This document shows positions 24,475 through 33,078 of a stretch of DNA of 64,000 nt, piece by piece. The DNA lies in the NCBI GenBank assembly GCA_965657215.1, contig CBFHNR010000007.1, positions 68,970 to 132,969 on the forward strand, read 5' to 3'. Each line of letters starts with the position of its first letter. Position 1 is the first letter of the stretch. Below the pieces are notes generated by a model, which was given only the letters and a program-made list of their open reading frames with translations, ran no database searches and had not been told where the DNA came from. This DNA comes from JAHEJA01 sp965657215. GTDB taxonomy: Bacteria > Pseudomonadota > Alphaproteobacteria > Rhodobacterales > Rhodobacteraceae. Made by a program: the position numbers and the translations under genes.

Positions 24475-25763
24475 AAACGCGTTTCACAAATGCCCAGTTG
24501 ATTGATCCCGAAGCAGGAACCGTAACAGAGGGATCCCTCATGATTGAGGACGGGATCATCGTTGAAAATGATGGCTCTTCGGATGTTACTGTTGATTGCC
24601 AAGGGAAATTCCTAGCCCCCGGGATCATCGATATCGGCGTCAAAGTCTGTGAACCAGGCGAGCGCCACAAAGAAAGCTATCGCTCCGCTGGATTGGCTGC
24701 GGCCGCAGGTGGAGTGACCACAATTGTGACACGGCCAGATACCTTGCCAACAGTTGACACACCCGAGGCATTAGAATTCATCCGACGTCGCGCAAACGAA
24801 GCAGCGCCTGTCAATGTCTTGCCCATGGCCTCCTTAACCAAGGGGCGCGACGGCAAGGAAATGACCGAAATCGGGTTTCTCTTGGACGCAGGCGCCGTTG
24901 CCTTTTCTGACTGTGATCATGTCGTTCAAAATACCAAAGTGTTTTCTCGTGCGCTCACCTATGCGAAATCGCTCGGGGCTTTGGTCATTGCCCACCCCCA
25001 AGAGCCGAATTTATCCGCAGGCGCCTGTGCGACATCTGGTAAATTTGCATCTCTAAGGGCGTTGCCCGCTGTGTCCCCGATGGCTGAACGCATGGGATTG
25101 GACCGCGATATCGCATTGTTAGAAATGACAAACGCGCGCTATCACGCGGATCAAATCACAACAGCGCGCGCGCTACCCGCGCTTGAGCGTGCAAAGAAGA
25201 ATGGATTGGACATCACCGCAGGAACATCCATCCACCATTTAACACTGAATGAAATGGACGTCGCGGACTATCGCACCTTTTTCAAAGTCAAACCGCCGCT
25301 GAGATCCGAAGATGATCGGCTCGCCATTATTGACGCAGTGGCAAGTGGATTGATCGATATCATCAGCTCAATGCACACCCCCCAAGATGAAGAAAGCAAG
25401 CGTTTGCCCTTTGAAGAGGCGGCCTCTGGTGCCGTTGGGTTGGAAACATTTTTGCCAGCAGTTCTGACGCTTTATCATGGCGGGTACTTGGACCTTGCGA
25501 CACTGTTCAAGGCTATTTCGTTGAACCCTGCAAAACGGCTTGGGCTTGGCTCGGGACGATTGAGCATTGGTGCACCTGCTGATTTGCTGATTTTTGATGC
25601 CGAGAAATCGAACGTTTTGGATCGCTCAAAGTTACGGTCAAAGTCCAAAAATACGCCGTTTGATGGACGTCCGCTCGAGGGGATCGTTCTACAGACTTAT
25701 GTAAACGGGCAACAAGTTTTTGAGCATGAAAAAAGTCCTATTATTCATTCTGAAACGCGTTAA
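24471..25763 (+). CDS. Dihydroorotase homologue lacking metal ligands (PyrC-prime type)
   Basis: Amidohydrolase-fold protein of 430 residues, homologous throughout to type I dihydroorotase. The hallmark D-x-H-x-H-x-R-E-P-G reads D54-I-G-V-K-V-C-E-P-G, so both metal-binding His (positions 56 and 58) and the Arg are gone. The downstream catalytic motif, normally D-H-A-P-H, reads M301-H-T-P-Q, so the catalytic Asp is gone too. The fold elements AAAAGGVTTIVTRPDT and FKVKPPLRSEDDR remain. By analogy with Pseudomonas PyrC-prime, it probably acts as a non-catalytic partner that stabilises PyrB, with which its frame overlaps by 4 nt. An active dihydroorotase should be encoded elsewhere. Confidence 0.85.
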   Translation: MKTRFTNAQLIDPEAGTVTEGSLMIEDGIIVENDGSSDVTVDCQGKFLAPGIIDIGVKVCEPGERHKESYRSAGLAAAAGGVTTIVTRPDTLPTVDTPEALEFIRRRANEAAPVNVLPMASLTKGRDGKEMTEIGFLLDAGAVAFSDCDHVVQNTKVFSRALTYAKSLGALVIAHPQEPNLSAGACATSGKFASLRALPAVSPMAERMGLDRDIALLEMTNARYHADQITTARALPALERAKKNGLDITAGTSIHHLTLNEMDVADYRTFFKVKPPLRSEDDRLAIIDAVASGLIDIISSMHTPQDEESKRLPFEEAASGAVGLETFLPAVLTLYHGGYLDLATLFKAISLNPAKRLGLGSGRLSIGAPADLLIFDAEKSNVLDRSKLRSKSKNTPFDGRPLEGIVLQTYVNGQQVFEHEKSPIIHSETR

Positions 25764-25800
25764 ATTAGCCGCATAGAAATATAATTAGGGATGCAATGTC

Positions 25801-26154
25801 ATGGATTTTAAAACCTCGGTTTCGACCGTTTTAAATAAATATATCGAATTTTCAGGCCGCGCCAGTCGTTCAGAATTTTGGTGGTTCGTTCTATTTTCAG
25901 TGATTGGAAATATTATCACGGGGATCCTCGACGAGGTTCTTGGAACAGTAGCCGCGATCAATCTGTTATTTTCACTGGCAATTTTGCTTCCATCAATCGC
26001 AGTAGGTGTTCGCCGACTACACGATACCGATCGCTCGGGTTGGTGGTTGTTGTTGTCATTCATCCCAATTGTTGGATGGCTTGTTCTACTGTATTTCAAT
26101 GTTCAAAAAGGAACCGACGGAGAAAACCGTTTTGGGGCCGATCCCCTCGCATAA
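25801..26154 (+). CDS. DUF805 family small membrane protein
   Basis: A 117-residue inner-membrane protein. The N-terminal signature FSGRASRSEFWWFVLFSV followed by a hydrophobic segment, LLFSLAILLPSIAVGVRRLHDTDRSGWWLLL and a final hydrophobic helix ending in YFNVQKGTDGENRFGADP match DUF805 closely. Three to four membrane segments are visible. The family has no established function; members are common and often duplicated. It lies 37 bp after the dihydroorotase homologue and 16 bp before plsY, so all four genes from pyrB may form one transcript. Confidence 0.9.
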   Translation: MDFKTSVSTVLNKYIEFSGRASRSEFWWFVLFSVIGNIITGILDEVLGTVAAINLLFSLAILLPSIAVGVRRLHDTDRSGWWLLLSFIPIVGWLVLLYFNVQKGTDGENRFGADPLA

Positions 26155-26170
26155 TTAAGGACTAAAAAGC

Positions 26171-26785
26171 ATGGACACCTCCACACCCTTAGTCGCACTC
26201 ACTAACCCATGGGTGTGGAGTGGTCTTGGCTATCTTTTGGGGTCTATTCCCTTTGGAATGGTGCTTGCCTCCATAATGGGGTTGGGCAACCTTCGCGATA
26301 TTGGGTCGGGTAATATCGGCGCAACCAACGTCTTGCGCACGGGAAACAAAACCGCGGCCGCATTGACCTTGATCCTTGATGGCGGCAAAGGGGCCGTTGC
26401 GGTATTGCTGGCGCGCTATTTCGCTGGCGAAATGGCCGCGTATATCGCAGCTTTGGCGGCAATGATTGGTCACTGTTATCCGATTTGGCTAAAATTTGCA
26501 GGCGGCAAAGGCGTTGCAACAGTTTTAGGTGTCTATTTGGCCCTTGCTCTTCCGCTTGGCGCGTTGGCTTGTGCCACTTGGCTGGTGACAGCAATCATTC
26601 TGCGGATTTCTTCTTTATCAGCCCTTGTCGCAGCGGCCTCGGCAATGGTGTGGGTCTTTGTACTTGGACAGTCCCAAATGCTGTGGCTTACCGCTGCTCT
26701 GGCCGCATTGATTTTTTGGCGGCATCGCTCGAATATTTCGCGGCTTTTGGACAGGACCGAGCCTAAGATTGGTAAAAAATCCTAG
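26171..26785 (+). CDS. plsY: Acyl-phosphate:glycerol-3-phosphate acyltransferase PlsY
   Basis: Integral membrane enzyme that makes lysophosphatidic acid from acyl phosphate (made by PlsX) and glycerol 3-phosphate, the first step of phospholipid synthesis. All three family loops are present: IGSGNIGATNVLRTG (about 42-56), the first GGKGAVAVLLARY (about 74-86), and KFAGGKGVATVLG (about 109-121). Five hydrophobic segments fit the family. Length 204 is normal. Its 3' end faces the convergent isomerase gene with only 43 bp between the stop codons. Confidence 0.95.
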   Translation: MDTSTPLVALTNPWVWSGLGYLLGSIPFGMVLASIMGLGNLRDIGSGNIGATNVLRTGNKTAAALTLILDGGKGAVAVLLARYFAGEMAAYIAALAAMIGHCYPIWLKFAGGKGVATVLGVYLALALPLGALACATWLVTAIILRISSLSALVAAASAMVWVFVLGQSQMLWLTAALAALIFWRHRSNISRLLDRTEPKIGKKS

Positions 26786-26828
26786 GCCCGCGTTCCGTTT
26801 GATTCACCTAAGAACCAATGCTCTTTTG

Positions 26829-27428
26829 TTAAAGAGTGCCTGAGAGATAAGCATCCAAGTCATCCAACCGATCTTGACCCCAGAACCTTTGGTCATCTTC
26901 AGTAATGTAAAACGGCGCGCCAAAGACGCCTCTATTCACCGCCTCCTCTAAATTGGCAGCGTATTCTTCAGCACCCGCTAATAGACCGCTATTGGCCAGC
27001 TCAGGATCAAAGCCTGCTTCGCTGAGGCACGCGCGAATAACATCTTCCTGCGCAATATCTTTTTCATCAGCCCACACAGAGCGAAGAATCGCATGCGCCA
27101 AGACACCCAAATCTCCGCCACCCGCTTTTTGAGCCGCGATAAAGGCATAAGACGACGGCGCGCCATTGGTGGGCCAATGAGCAGGCTTTAGGTTGAACGG
27201 TAATTTCGCCTTTTGAGCCTGGCGGATCAGCTCTTGGCTGCGGTATTCGATGCGTGAAACGTGACGCTCTTTGGGAGGAACACCGCCCGTGCGTCCGAAA
27301 AGTGCAATGATGTCTAACGGCTTATAGGTGATCGTAATGTCATGTTTTCGCGCTATAGCTTCAAGTCGCGTCCCCGCGAGGTAGGCATAGGGAGAAAGAG
27401 TCGCAAAAAAGTAGTCAATATTAGCCAT
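26829..27428 (-). CDS. 2-hydroxychromene-2-carboxylate isomerase (DsbA/kappa-GST family)
   Basis: A 199-residue thioredoxin-fold protein of the HCCA isomerase/DsbA group. The N-terminus IDYFFATLSPYAYLAGTRLEAI places a Ser (in LSPYAYL) where DsbA has its redox Cys, as in glutathione-dependent HCCA isomerase; the C-terminal cis-Pro region is RGVFGAPFYITEDDQRFWGQDRLDDL. The family isomerises a naphthalene-pathway intermediate with glutathione, but most bacterial members act on unknown substrates. It is a single gene, divergent from prs across about 100 bp. Confidence 0.85.
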   Translation of the reverse strand: MANIDYFFATLSPYAYLAGTRLEAIARKHDITITYKPLDIIALFGRTGGVPPKERHVSRIEYRSQELIRQAQKAKLPFNLKPAHWPTNGAPSSYAFIAAQKAGGGDLGVLAHAILRSVWADEKDIAQEDVIRACLSEAGFDPELANSGLLAGAEEYAANLEEAVNRGVFGAPFYITEDDQRFWGQDRLDDLDAYLSGTL

Positions 27429-27532
27429 TTTATCCTCACAAGGGTTCTGTTGCTTTGCTGAAACTGTAATGCCGTGCTAAGCGGTGTCAACGTCACGAAT
27501 CTGTCACAAAGCGCAGCTTGGGGAAAAATCGC

Positions 27533-28546
27533 ATGCCTACTTTGACCGAACCAAAACTAATTTCTGGAAACGCTAACCTACCGCTCGCGAATGCGATTGC
27601 AAAACGCATGTCTTTGCATCGTGGTTTGAACATCGGTCTCGTTGACGCACGCGTCGAACGTTTTAATGACCAAGAAGTCTATGTCGAAGTCTACGAAAAT
27701 GTTCGTGGCGAAGACATGTTCATCATTCAACCGACCTCAAATCCGTCAAATGACAACCTGATGGAGTTGTTGATTATGTCGGATGCCTTGCGTCGTTCGT
27801 CCGCCAGCCGCATTACAGCCGTTATTCCATATTTCGGATACGCCCGCCAAGATCGCCGGTCCCGTGCCCGCACCCCCATCAGCGCCAAACTGGTTGCAAA
27901 TATGTTGGTTGAAGCAGGTATTGAGCGTGTTTTGACAATGGACCTTCATGCCGCACAAATTCAGGGCTTTTTCGATATTCCTGTTGATAACCTATATGCG
28001 TCACCCGTGTTTGCATTGGACATCATGCACCAATTCAAATGTGCTATGGACGACGTGATGATCGTCTCGCCAGACGTCGGTGGCGTTGCCCGTGCGCGTG
28101 AATTGGCCAAACGGATCAACGCGCCCCTGTCAATCGTGGACAAACGCCGTGAGAAAGCCGGCGAAATCGCCGAAATGACGGTTATCGGAAATGTGCAGGG
28201 CAAGAAATGTATCATCGTCGATGACATTTGCGACACGGCTGGAACGCTCTGCAAAGCCGCAGAAGTCCTATTGGAAAACGGTGCGTCGGAAGTGCATTCC
28301 TATATCACGCATGGCGTTCTGTCTGGACCAGCGGTCGAGCGTATCCAAAATTCGGTTATGAAATCTTTGGTCATCACAGATTCTATTCAACCAACCGACG
28401 CCGTTCGTGCGACACCTAATATCCGGATTGTCCCAACAGCGCCAATGTTTGCTCAGGCGATTTTGAACATCTGGAACGGCACATCTGTTTCTTCGTTGTT
28501 TGATACAGAAACGCTCGAGCCGATCTACGACGGTCAATTCAGCTAA
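27533..28546 (+). CDS. prs: Ribose-phosphate pyrophosphokinase
   Basis: Synthesises PRPP from ribose 5-phosphate and ATP for nucleotide, His and Trp synthesis. Key segments: PTSNPSNDNLMELLIMSDAL, YFGYARQDRRSRARTPISAK (the flexible catalytic loop and ATP site), the MDLHAAQIQGFFDIPVDNL divalent-metal region, the ribose-5-P/PRPP loop CIIVDDICDTAGTL and DKRREKAGE. An upstream in-frame TTG exists, but ATG 27533 gives the standard start MPTLTEPKLISGN and 337 residues. Three bp separate its stop from that of the convergent lectin gene. Confidence 0.95.
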   Translation: MPTLTEPKLISGNANLPLANAIAKRMSLHRGLNIGLVDARVERFNDQEVYVEVYENVRGEDMFIIQPTSNPSNDNLMELLIMSDALRRSSASRITAVIPYFGYARQDRRSRARTPISAKLVANMLVEAGIERVLTMDLHAAQIQGFFDIPVDNLYASPVFALDIMHQFKCAMDDVMIVSPDVGGVARARELAKRINAPLSIVDKRREKAGEIAEMTVIGNVQGKKCIIVDDICDTAGTLCKAAEVLLENGASEVHSYITHGVLSGPAVERIQNSVMKSLVITDSIQPTDAVRATPNIRIVPTAPMFAQAILNIWNGTSVSSLFDTETLEPIYDGQFS

Positions 28547-28549
28547 GAC

Positions 28550-28900
28550 TTATAGGACCCAGGCGTCGTCTGGGTCCCCAACTTGGCCAATTGATTGCCA
28601 AGACATACGAATCCTTGCAACACGTGTATCGCTCCATGTTCTAAAAACGGCTGTGAACCCCGTTTCAGTTACATCAACAGCGCTAATATCCATACGCGGG
28701 TTTGTGTTTGCATCCAGATCCCACAGACTAATCCCAACTGTTACCGCAGGTGGCGAAAGATAAGTTTCACTAAATTGAACTAGCTGCCGTCGTTCACGTG
28801 GACCTTCACCAGTCCACATTTCCCCATCTGTGTCGAAGTCAGAAAACAAATTAATTGTGCCCTGATCAATACCGATCATATGACTGCGGATTTTTCTCAT
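28550..28900 (-). CDS. H-type lectin domain protein
   Basis: A 116-residue protein that is nearly one domain: the H-type lectin (Helix pomatia agglutinin-like) fold. Diagnostic blocks are FSETYLSPPAVTVGISLWDLD, then MDISAVDVTETGFTAVFRTWSDTRVARIRMSW, which match the family repeat of strands. H-type lectins bind GalNAc-like sugars in animals; bacterial members are cytosolic-looking, as here (no signal peptide), and their ligand is unknown. It lies alone, convergent with prs and ahead of the amt terminator on the same strand, so it is not obviously part of an operon. Confidence 0.85.
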   Translation of the reverse strand: MRKIRSHMIGIDQGTINLFSDFDTDGEMWTGEGPRERRQLVQFSETYLSPPAVTVGISLWDLDANTNPRMDISAVDVTETGFTAVFRTWSDTRVARIRMSWQSIGQVGDPDDAWVL

Positions 28901-28944
28901 GTTTATGTCTTCAACTAATAATTCGGCTATGAGGTTCTAGAGGC

Positions 28945-28987
28945 TTAAAAACGTAATGACTAGCCCCCATAAGAAGGGCTAGTCATT
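28945..28987 (-). terminator. Terminator downstream of amt
   Basis: A 12-bp perfect stem (AATGACTAGCCC at 28955-28966 and GGGCTAGTCATT at 28976-28987) with a 9-nt loop sits 20 bp past the amt stop. On the minus strand it is followed by ACGTTTTTAA, giving a U-run; on the plus strand it is flanked by TTTTTG, so it may work in both directions. It would end the glnK-amt transcript before the lectin gene. Confidence 0.88.
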
Positions 28988-29007
28988 TTTGTTAAAGTTT
29001 TGTGCTC

Positions 29008-30336
29008 TTATGATCGTGAAAATTCAGGATAGGCTTCCATGCCCAATTCAGACATATCCAACCCATTGATTTCGTCTTCTTCGTCCACACGAATTCCAAA
29101 CAGTGCCTTGAGCGCTAACCAAACGAGGCCTGAGGCAACAATCACAAAGGCTGCGATTGTGACGACACCGATCAACTGAACCCCGAAGGATGCATCTGGA
29201 TTTGTCACCGGAACAACCAATGTCCCAAAGATACCAGCCAAGAGGTGGACTGGAATTGCGCCGACCACATCGTCAATTTTCAGGCGATCTAGCATTGGCA
29301 CAGCGACAACAACAATCAAACCACCGACAGCACCAATCAGCGTAGCCTCACCAAGAGTTGGTGTTAGTGGCTCCGCAGTGATTGCGACCAAACCAGCAAG
29401 CGCGCCGTTCAATACCATTGTCAAATCCGGCTTCTTATAAAGGAACTGTGTCAACAAGAGAACCGCGATTGACCCACCTGCTGCGGCTGCATTTGTATTG
29501 GCAAAGATGCGACCAATATCTGTGACATCGCCAATTGAGCCCATCGCCAACTGAGACGCACCGTTAAATCCGAACCAACCCATCCACAGGATGAATGTTC
29601 CCAAAGTCGCGAGTGTCAGGTTTGAACCTGGGATTGGAATGACACGGCCTTCTTTTGAATACTTGCCAATACGTGGTCCAAGAATAAGAGCCCCCATCAA
29701 CGCAGCCCAGCCACCCACAGAGTGAACAACAGTTGAGCCAGCAAAATCAGCAAATCCCATTGCATCAAGGAAACCACCGCCCCACTTCCAGCTTGCTTGG
29801 AGTGGATAAATCACGCCAGTCAGTGCAATTGTGAAAAATAGGAAGGGCCATAGTTTAATACGCTCAGCCAACGTCCCAGACACGATTGACGCTGTGGTTG
29901 CACAGAACATCAACTGGAAAAAGAAATCTGTTGAAGTCGCAGCATAGCTGTAATCATCTAGCTGATCTTGGCTTGCACCCACAACTTCAAGAGCGGCTGT
30001 TCCCCAAATCCCTGACAAAACGCCATCAATATTCCATGTTCCGAGAGGGTACATGAGGTTGTAGCCGATCAAATAGTAAAAGATCGCCGCGAGAGAGAAC
30101 AACGAAATGTTCTTGATCAACTGCATAGTCACGTTCTTGGAGCGAACAAGTCCTGCCTCTAACATGGCAAAACCTGCGGCCATCCAAAATACAAGAAATC
30201 CCCCAACCAAGAACAAAACTGAGTTCAAGATAAAGACGACATCGGTCGGCACCATCGCTGGAGCCGCGTCTTGTGCAGCAGCGACACTAGGAGACAGTAA
30301 CGCCCCTGTTAAAAGTAATTGTATTGCACGTTTCAT
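29008..30336 (-). CDS. Ammonium transporter Amt
   Basis: A 442-residue ammonium channel with a Sec signal peptide (MKRAIQLLLTGALLSPSVAAAQ) and eleven hydrophobic helices. The conserved pore residues are visible: WMAAGFAMLEAGLVRSKN, the TVVHSVGGWAALMGALILGPR block with the first pore His, GWFGFNGAS, and IPVHLLAGIFGTLVVP with the second pore His. It transports NH3/NH4+ under nitrogen limitation and is blocked by GlnK binding to its cytoplasmic face. glnK is 14 bp upstream on the same strand, the classic glnK-amt operon. The cytosolic tail is short. Confidence 0.93.
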   Translation of the reverse strand: MKRAIQLLLTGALLSPSVAAAQDAAPAMVPTDVVFILNSVLFLVGGFLVFWMAAGFAMLEAGLVRSKNVTMQLIKNISLFSLAAIFYYLIGYNLMYPLGTWNIDGVLSGIWGTAALEVVGASQDQLDDYSYAATSTDFFFQLMFCATTASIVSGTLAERIKLWPFLFFTIALTGVIYPLQASWKWGGGFLDAMGFADFAGSTVVHSVGGWAALMGALILGPRIGKYSKEGRVIPIPGSNLTLATLGTFILWMGWFGFNGASQLAMGSIGDVTDIGRIFANTNAAAAGGSIAVLLLTQFLYKKPDLTMVLNGALAGLVAITAEPLTPTLGEATLIGAVGGLIVVVAVPMLDRLKIDDVVGAIPVHLLAGIFGTLVVPVTNPDASFGVQLIGVVTIAAFVIVASGLVWLALKALFGIRVDEEDEINGLDMSELGMEAYPEFSRS

Positions 30337-30350
30337 TTGATCATGCCTCC

Positions 30351-30689
30351 TTAGATAGCATCCACGCCAGTTTCACCTGTGCGCACTCGGATTGTTTGTT
30401 CTACGTCTAGGACAAAGATTTTGCCGTCCCCAATTTTGCCTGTTCTCGCAACAGAGGTGATGGTTTCGATGGCTTGCTCTGCCATGTCATCATCGACGAC
30501 TAGTTCCAGTTTTACTTTGGGAACAAAATTCACCGCATATTCTGCACCACGATAAATTTCCGTATGTCCAGATTGCGCGCCAAAGCCTTTGACCTCGGTG
30601 ACCATCAAGCCTTTTACCCCCAAGAGGGATAAAGCTTCACGAACATCTTCGAGCTTAAAAGGCTTGATTGTTGCAATTATCAACTTCAC
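30351..30689 (-). CDS. glnK: Nitrogen regulatory protein P-II (GlnK type)
   Basis: A 112-residue P-II signal-transduction trimer that senses glutamine, 2-oxoglutarate and ATP/ADP. The uridylylation T-loop TEIYRGAEYAVNFVPK places Tyr-51 correctly, and the B-loop TGKIGDGKIFVLDV and C-loop TIRVRTGETG are intact. I call it GlnK rather than GlnB because it is immediately upstream of amt. It likely plugs Amt when nitrogen is plentiful. Its promoter lies in the 242-bp gap before the divergent PBP1A gene; a NtrC site is expected there but I cannot identify one confidently. Confidence 0.93.
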   Translation of the reverse strand: MKLIIATIKPFKLEDVREALSLLGVKGLMVTEVKGFGAQSGHTEIYRGAEYAVNFVPKVKLELVVDDDMAEQAIETITSVARTGKIGDGKIFVLDVEQTIRVRTGETGVDAI

Positions 30690-30858
30690 AGCGTTTCCTT
30701 TTCTTCACTACATTTGCCTGCCTTTACTCAACTGATAAATGCTGCGCGTGCGAAGGTGCTGACACAGGCTCTCGGACGAAAATTCCCAAATTGTGCATAA
30801 TTTTTGCGCAAATTTGTTAGATTGATTAAAAAATAGACGAAAAATAGGAGGCCGCTTT

Positions 30859-30897
30859 GTGGAATTCCCCCTAAACATACGACTCAAAGACGCGTAA
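30859..30897 (+). CDS. Possible 12-codon leader peptide ahead of PBP1A
   Basis: GTG at 30859 is seven nt after a perfect AGGAGG (30846-30851) and opens a 12-codon frame (MEFPLNIRLKDA) closed by TAA at 30895-30897, 34 bp before the start of the penicillin-binding protein. The perfect Shine-Dalgarno in an otherwise untranslated spacer is the only evidence. It may be chance or a leader peptide influencing downstream translation. Confidence 0.25.
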   Translation: MEFPLNIRLKDA

Positions 30898-30931
30898 AAT
30901 AGCGGCGCATAACAAAACCCGGGCAGGGCAC

Positions 30932-33076
30932 ATGACAGGCAAACCAAGAAAGCCACTCGTGGCTGAGCGTCGCCGCACGCAAGCAAAACCAAAAGCAACG
31001 CCAAAAAAGGCCACGCCTCAAAAAGCGCGCAAAAAGCCGGCCCGCAAACAGGCCGCCGCTCGTAAACACAACATTCTCGTCCGCATCATTTTGTGGATCT
31101 TTGGCAAAGTTACACGCCTGATCTGGGCTGTCATGTGGCGCGGGACTTTGGTGTTTGGATTGATCCTTGCTGCGGGGATTATGTATTTTGCCTCAACTAT
31201 CCCAGACCTGAACGAATTGGTTGATGGGCGCGCGCGGGGTTCTGTTACATTAATGGATCGCAACGACGCGGTATTTGCATGGCGAGGGGATCAATATGGT
31301 GGCCTTGTCACCGCTGAAACAGTGTCGCCCAATCTCAAGAATGCCATTATCGCAACCGAAGACAAACGATTTTACCGCCACCTTGGGATTAGCCCAAGAG
31401 GGATCGCCAGCGCCGTTCGCATCAATCTAAGAGAGGGTCGTGGTCCCCTTTCTGGCCACGGCGGATCAACCTTGACCCAGCAAACAGCCAAACTGTTGTG
31501 CCTCGGGGTTCCGTTTGATCCAACTCAATGGAAATCTGAGGCCGCCTATGAAGCAGACTGCCGCGAAGGGTCGCTGTGGCGCAAAGTCAAAGAAGCCGTC
31601 TATGCGATGGGTCTTGAGGTAAAATTCACAAAAGATGAAATATTAACGATCTACATAAACCGCGCCTTCTTGGGCGCAGGGGCACGCGGCTTTGAAGCTG
31701 CGTCACAAAGATATTTTGGCAAATCCGCAGCCGAAGTCACCCCTGCCCAAGGCGCTATGCTGGCTGGTCTCTTGGTCGCTCCAACGCGCTACGCCCCAAC
31801 AAGCAATTTGACCCGATCCCAAAACCGCGCAAACGTTATCATCGGCCTGATGGAAGCCCAAGGATACATCACACCGGCACAAGCAAATGAGGCGCGTCAA
31901 AATCCAGCTCAGCTCTCTGAAGCTGCCGAAGCTCGCGCAGGTGGCTATTTTGCAGATTGGGTCATGCAATCCGGTCCTGAGTATTTCACCAAAAACACGA
32001 CCGAAGATGTCATCATCAAAACCACCCTGGACCAAGACATTCAACGCGCAGCAGAGCTCGGCCTTCAGAAAGTGTTCGAAACCAAAGTATCCCCAGAGTC
32101 CAAGGCGCAAGCCGCCATTGTCATCATGTCAGCAGATGGCGCGGTCCGCGCAATGGTGGGGGGACGCAAAACCAAAGTGTCAGGCGCGTTTAACCGCTCG
32201 ACACAGGCGCTTCGCCAAACAGGGTCAGCGTTTAAACCAATTGTTTATGGCACCGCTCTTGAACTTGGTTATTCGCCTTTTGATCTGATTGATGACACAC
32301 CTTTGACGCTTGATATTCCAGGATCAGGGCCATGGACGCCAAAGAATTACACTGGGAAATTTGCAGGAACCGTTACGCTTACTGATGCGCTGAAAGACTC
32401 ACTCAATATTCCAGCTGTTCGTATTTCAGAACGTGTTGGGCGCGAAAACGTGCGCAAAATCGCATCTGATTTTGGCATTTCCACTGATTTAGCACAGGGC
32501 CCCGCAATTGCCCTTGGCGCATCGGAATCCACGCTTATTGAAATGGTAGGCGCCTATGCAGGGATTTTGAACGGTGGTTCTTCTGTGACGCCTTACGGCC
32601 TTGTTGAACTCAGCCTCTTGGGCGAAGGAACACCATTGATCGGTACAGACGGGGGCATCGGGGAACGGGTTATCCAAGAACGTGCCGCACGTGATTTGGT
32701 TTTCATGATGGAAAAAGTCGTCTCTGCAGGCTCAGGACAACGGGCCAAATTAGACGGGTGGCAAGTTGCTGGTAAAACCGGAACCACACAAGCCGCGCGC
32801 GATGCATGGTTCATTGGCTTTACGGCTGATTACGTTGCAGGCGTTTGGATGGGTTATGATGACAATACCCCGCTTCGAGGTGTCACGGGTGGCGGATTGC
32901 CTGCTGAAATTTGGCGCGAAGTGATGGCCCCCATTCACGCAGGCTTGCCCCCTCTGCCCCTGCCGATGTCCAACCCAACACCACCGAACACAGTACAGCC
33001 CAATCAAATAGAAAACGCCCCGAAACCGGAGCGCTCTATTAATGACATCCTAAAACAGATCTTTGGTGGGAATTAG
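30932..33076 (+). CDS. Class A penicillin-binding protein (PBP1A family)
   Basis: Bifunctional peptidoglycan glycosyltransferase and DD-transpeptidase of 714 residues. A highly basic, Ala/Lys-rich cytoplasmic head (about 1-50) precedes one membrane anchor (VFGLILAAGIMYFASTI). The GT51 domain shows EDKRFYRHLGISPRGI with the catalytic Glu and GHGGSTLTQQTAKLL. The transpeptidase domain shows the active-site block TGSAFKPIVYG (S-x-x-K), SLNIPAV (S-x-N) and VAGKTGTT (K-T-G). The Pro-rich tail PPLPLPMSNPTPPNTVQPNQ is low-complexity. It is divergent from glnK, with a possible leader peptide in the spacer. Confidence 0.94.
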   Translation: MTGKPRKPLVAERRRTQAKPKATPKKATPQKARKKPARKQAAARKHNILVRIILWIFGKVTRLIWAVMWRGTLVFGLILAAGIMYFASTIPDLNELVDGRARGSVTLMDRNDAVFAWRGDQYGGLVTAETVSPNLKNAIIATEDKRFYRHLGISPRGIASAVRINLREGRGPLSGHGGSTLTQQTAKLLCLGVPFDPTQWKSEAAYEADCREGSLWRKVKEAVYAMGLEVKFTKDEILTIYINRAFLGAGARGFEAASQRYFGKSAAEVTPAQGAMLAGLLVAPTRYAPTSNLTRSQNRANVIIGLMEAQGYITPAQANEARQNPAQLSEAAEARAGGYFADWVMQSGPEYFTKNTTEDVIIKTTLDQDIQRAAELGLQKVFETKVSPESKAQAAIVIMSADGAVRAMVGGRKTKVSGAFNRSTQALRQTGSAFKPIVYGTALELGYSPFDLIDDTPLTLDIPGSGPWTPKNYTGKFAGTVTLTDALKDSLNIPAVRISERVGRENVRKIASDFGISTDLAQGPAIALGASESTLIEMVGAYAGILNGGSSVTPYGLVELSLLGEGTPLIGTDGGIGERVIQERAARDLVFMMEKVVSAGSGQRAKLDGWQVAGKTGTTQAARDAWFIGFTADYVAGVWMGYDDNTPLRGVTGGGLPAEIWREVMAPIHAGLPPLPLPMSNPTPPNTVQPNQIENAPKPERSINDILKQIFGGN

Positions 33077-33078
33077 GT

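Noticed and set aside
26815..26836. Small palindrome CTCTTT-TGTT-AAAGAG as a terminator between plsY and the isomerase
   Set aside because: Only 6 AT-rich bp, no U-run, and it includes the stop codon of the minus-strand gene.
30690..30931. Sigma-54 or NtrC site for glnK-amt
   Set aside because: The spacer has AT-rich words such as TGTGCA and TTGCGCAA, but no GG-N10-GC element or convincing palindromic NtrC site; not reported as a feature.
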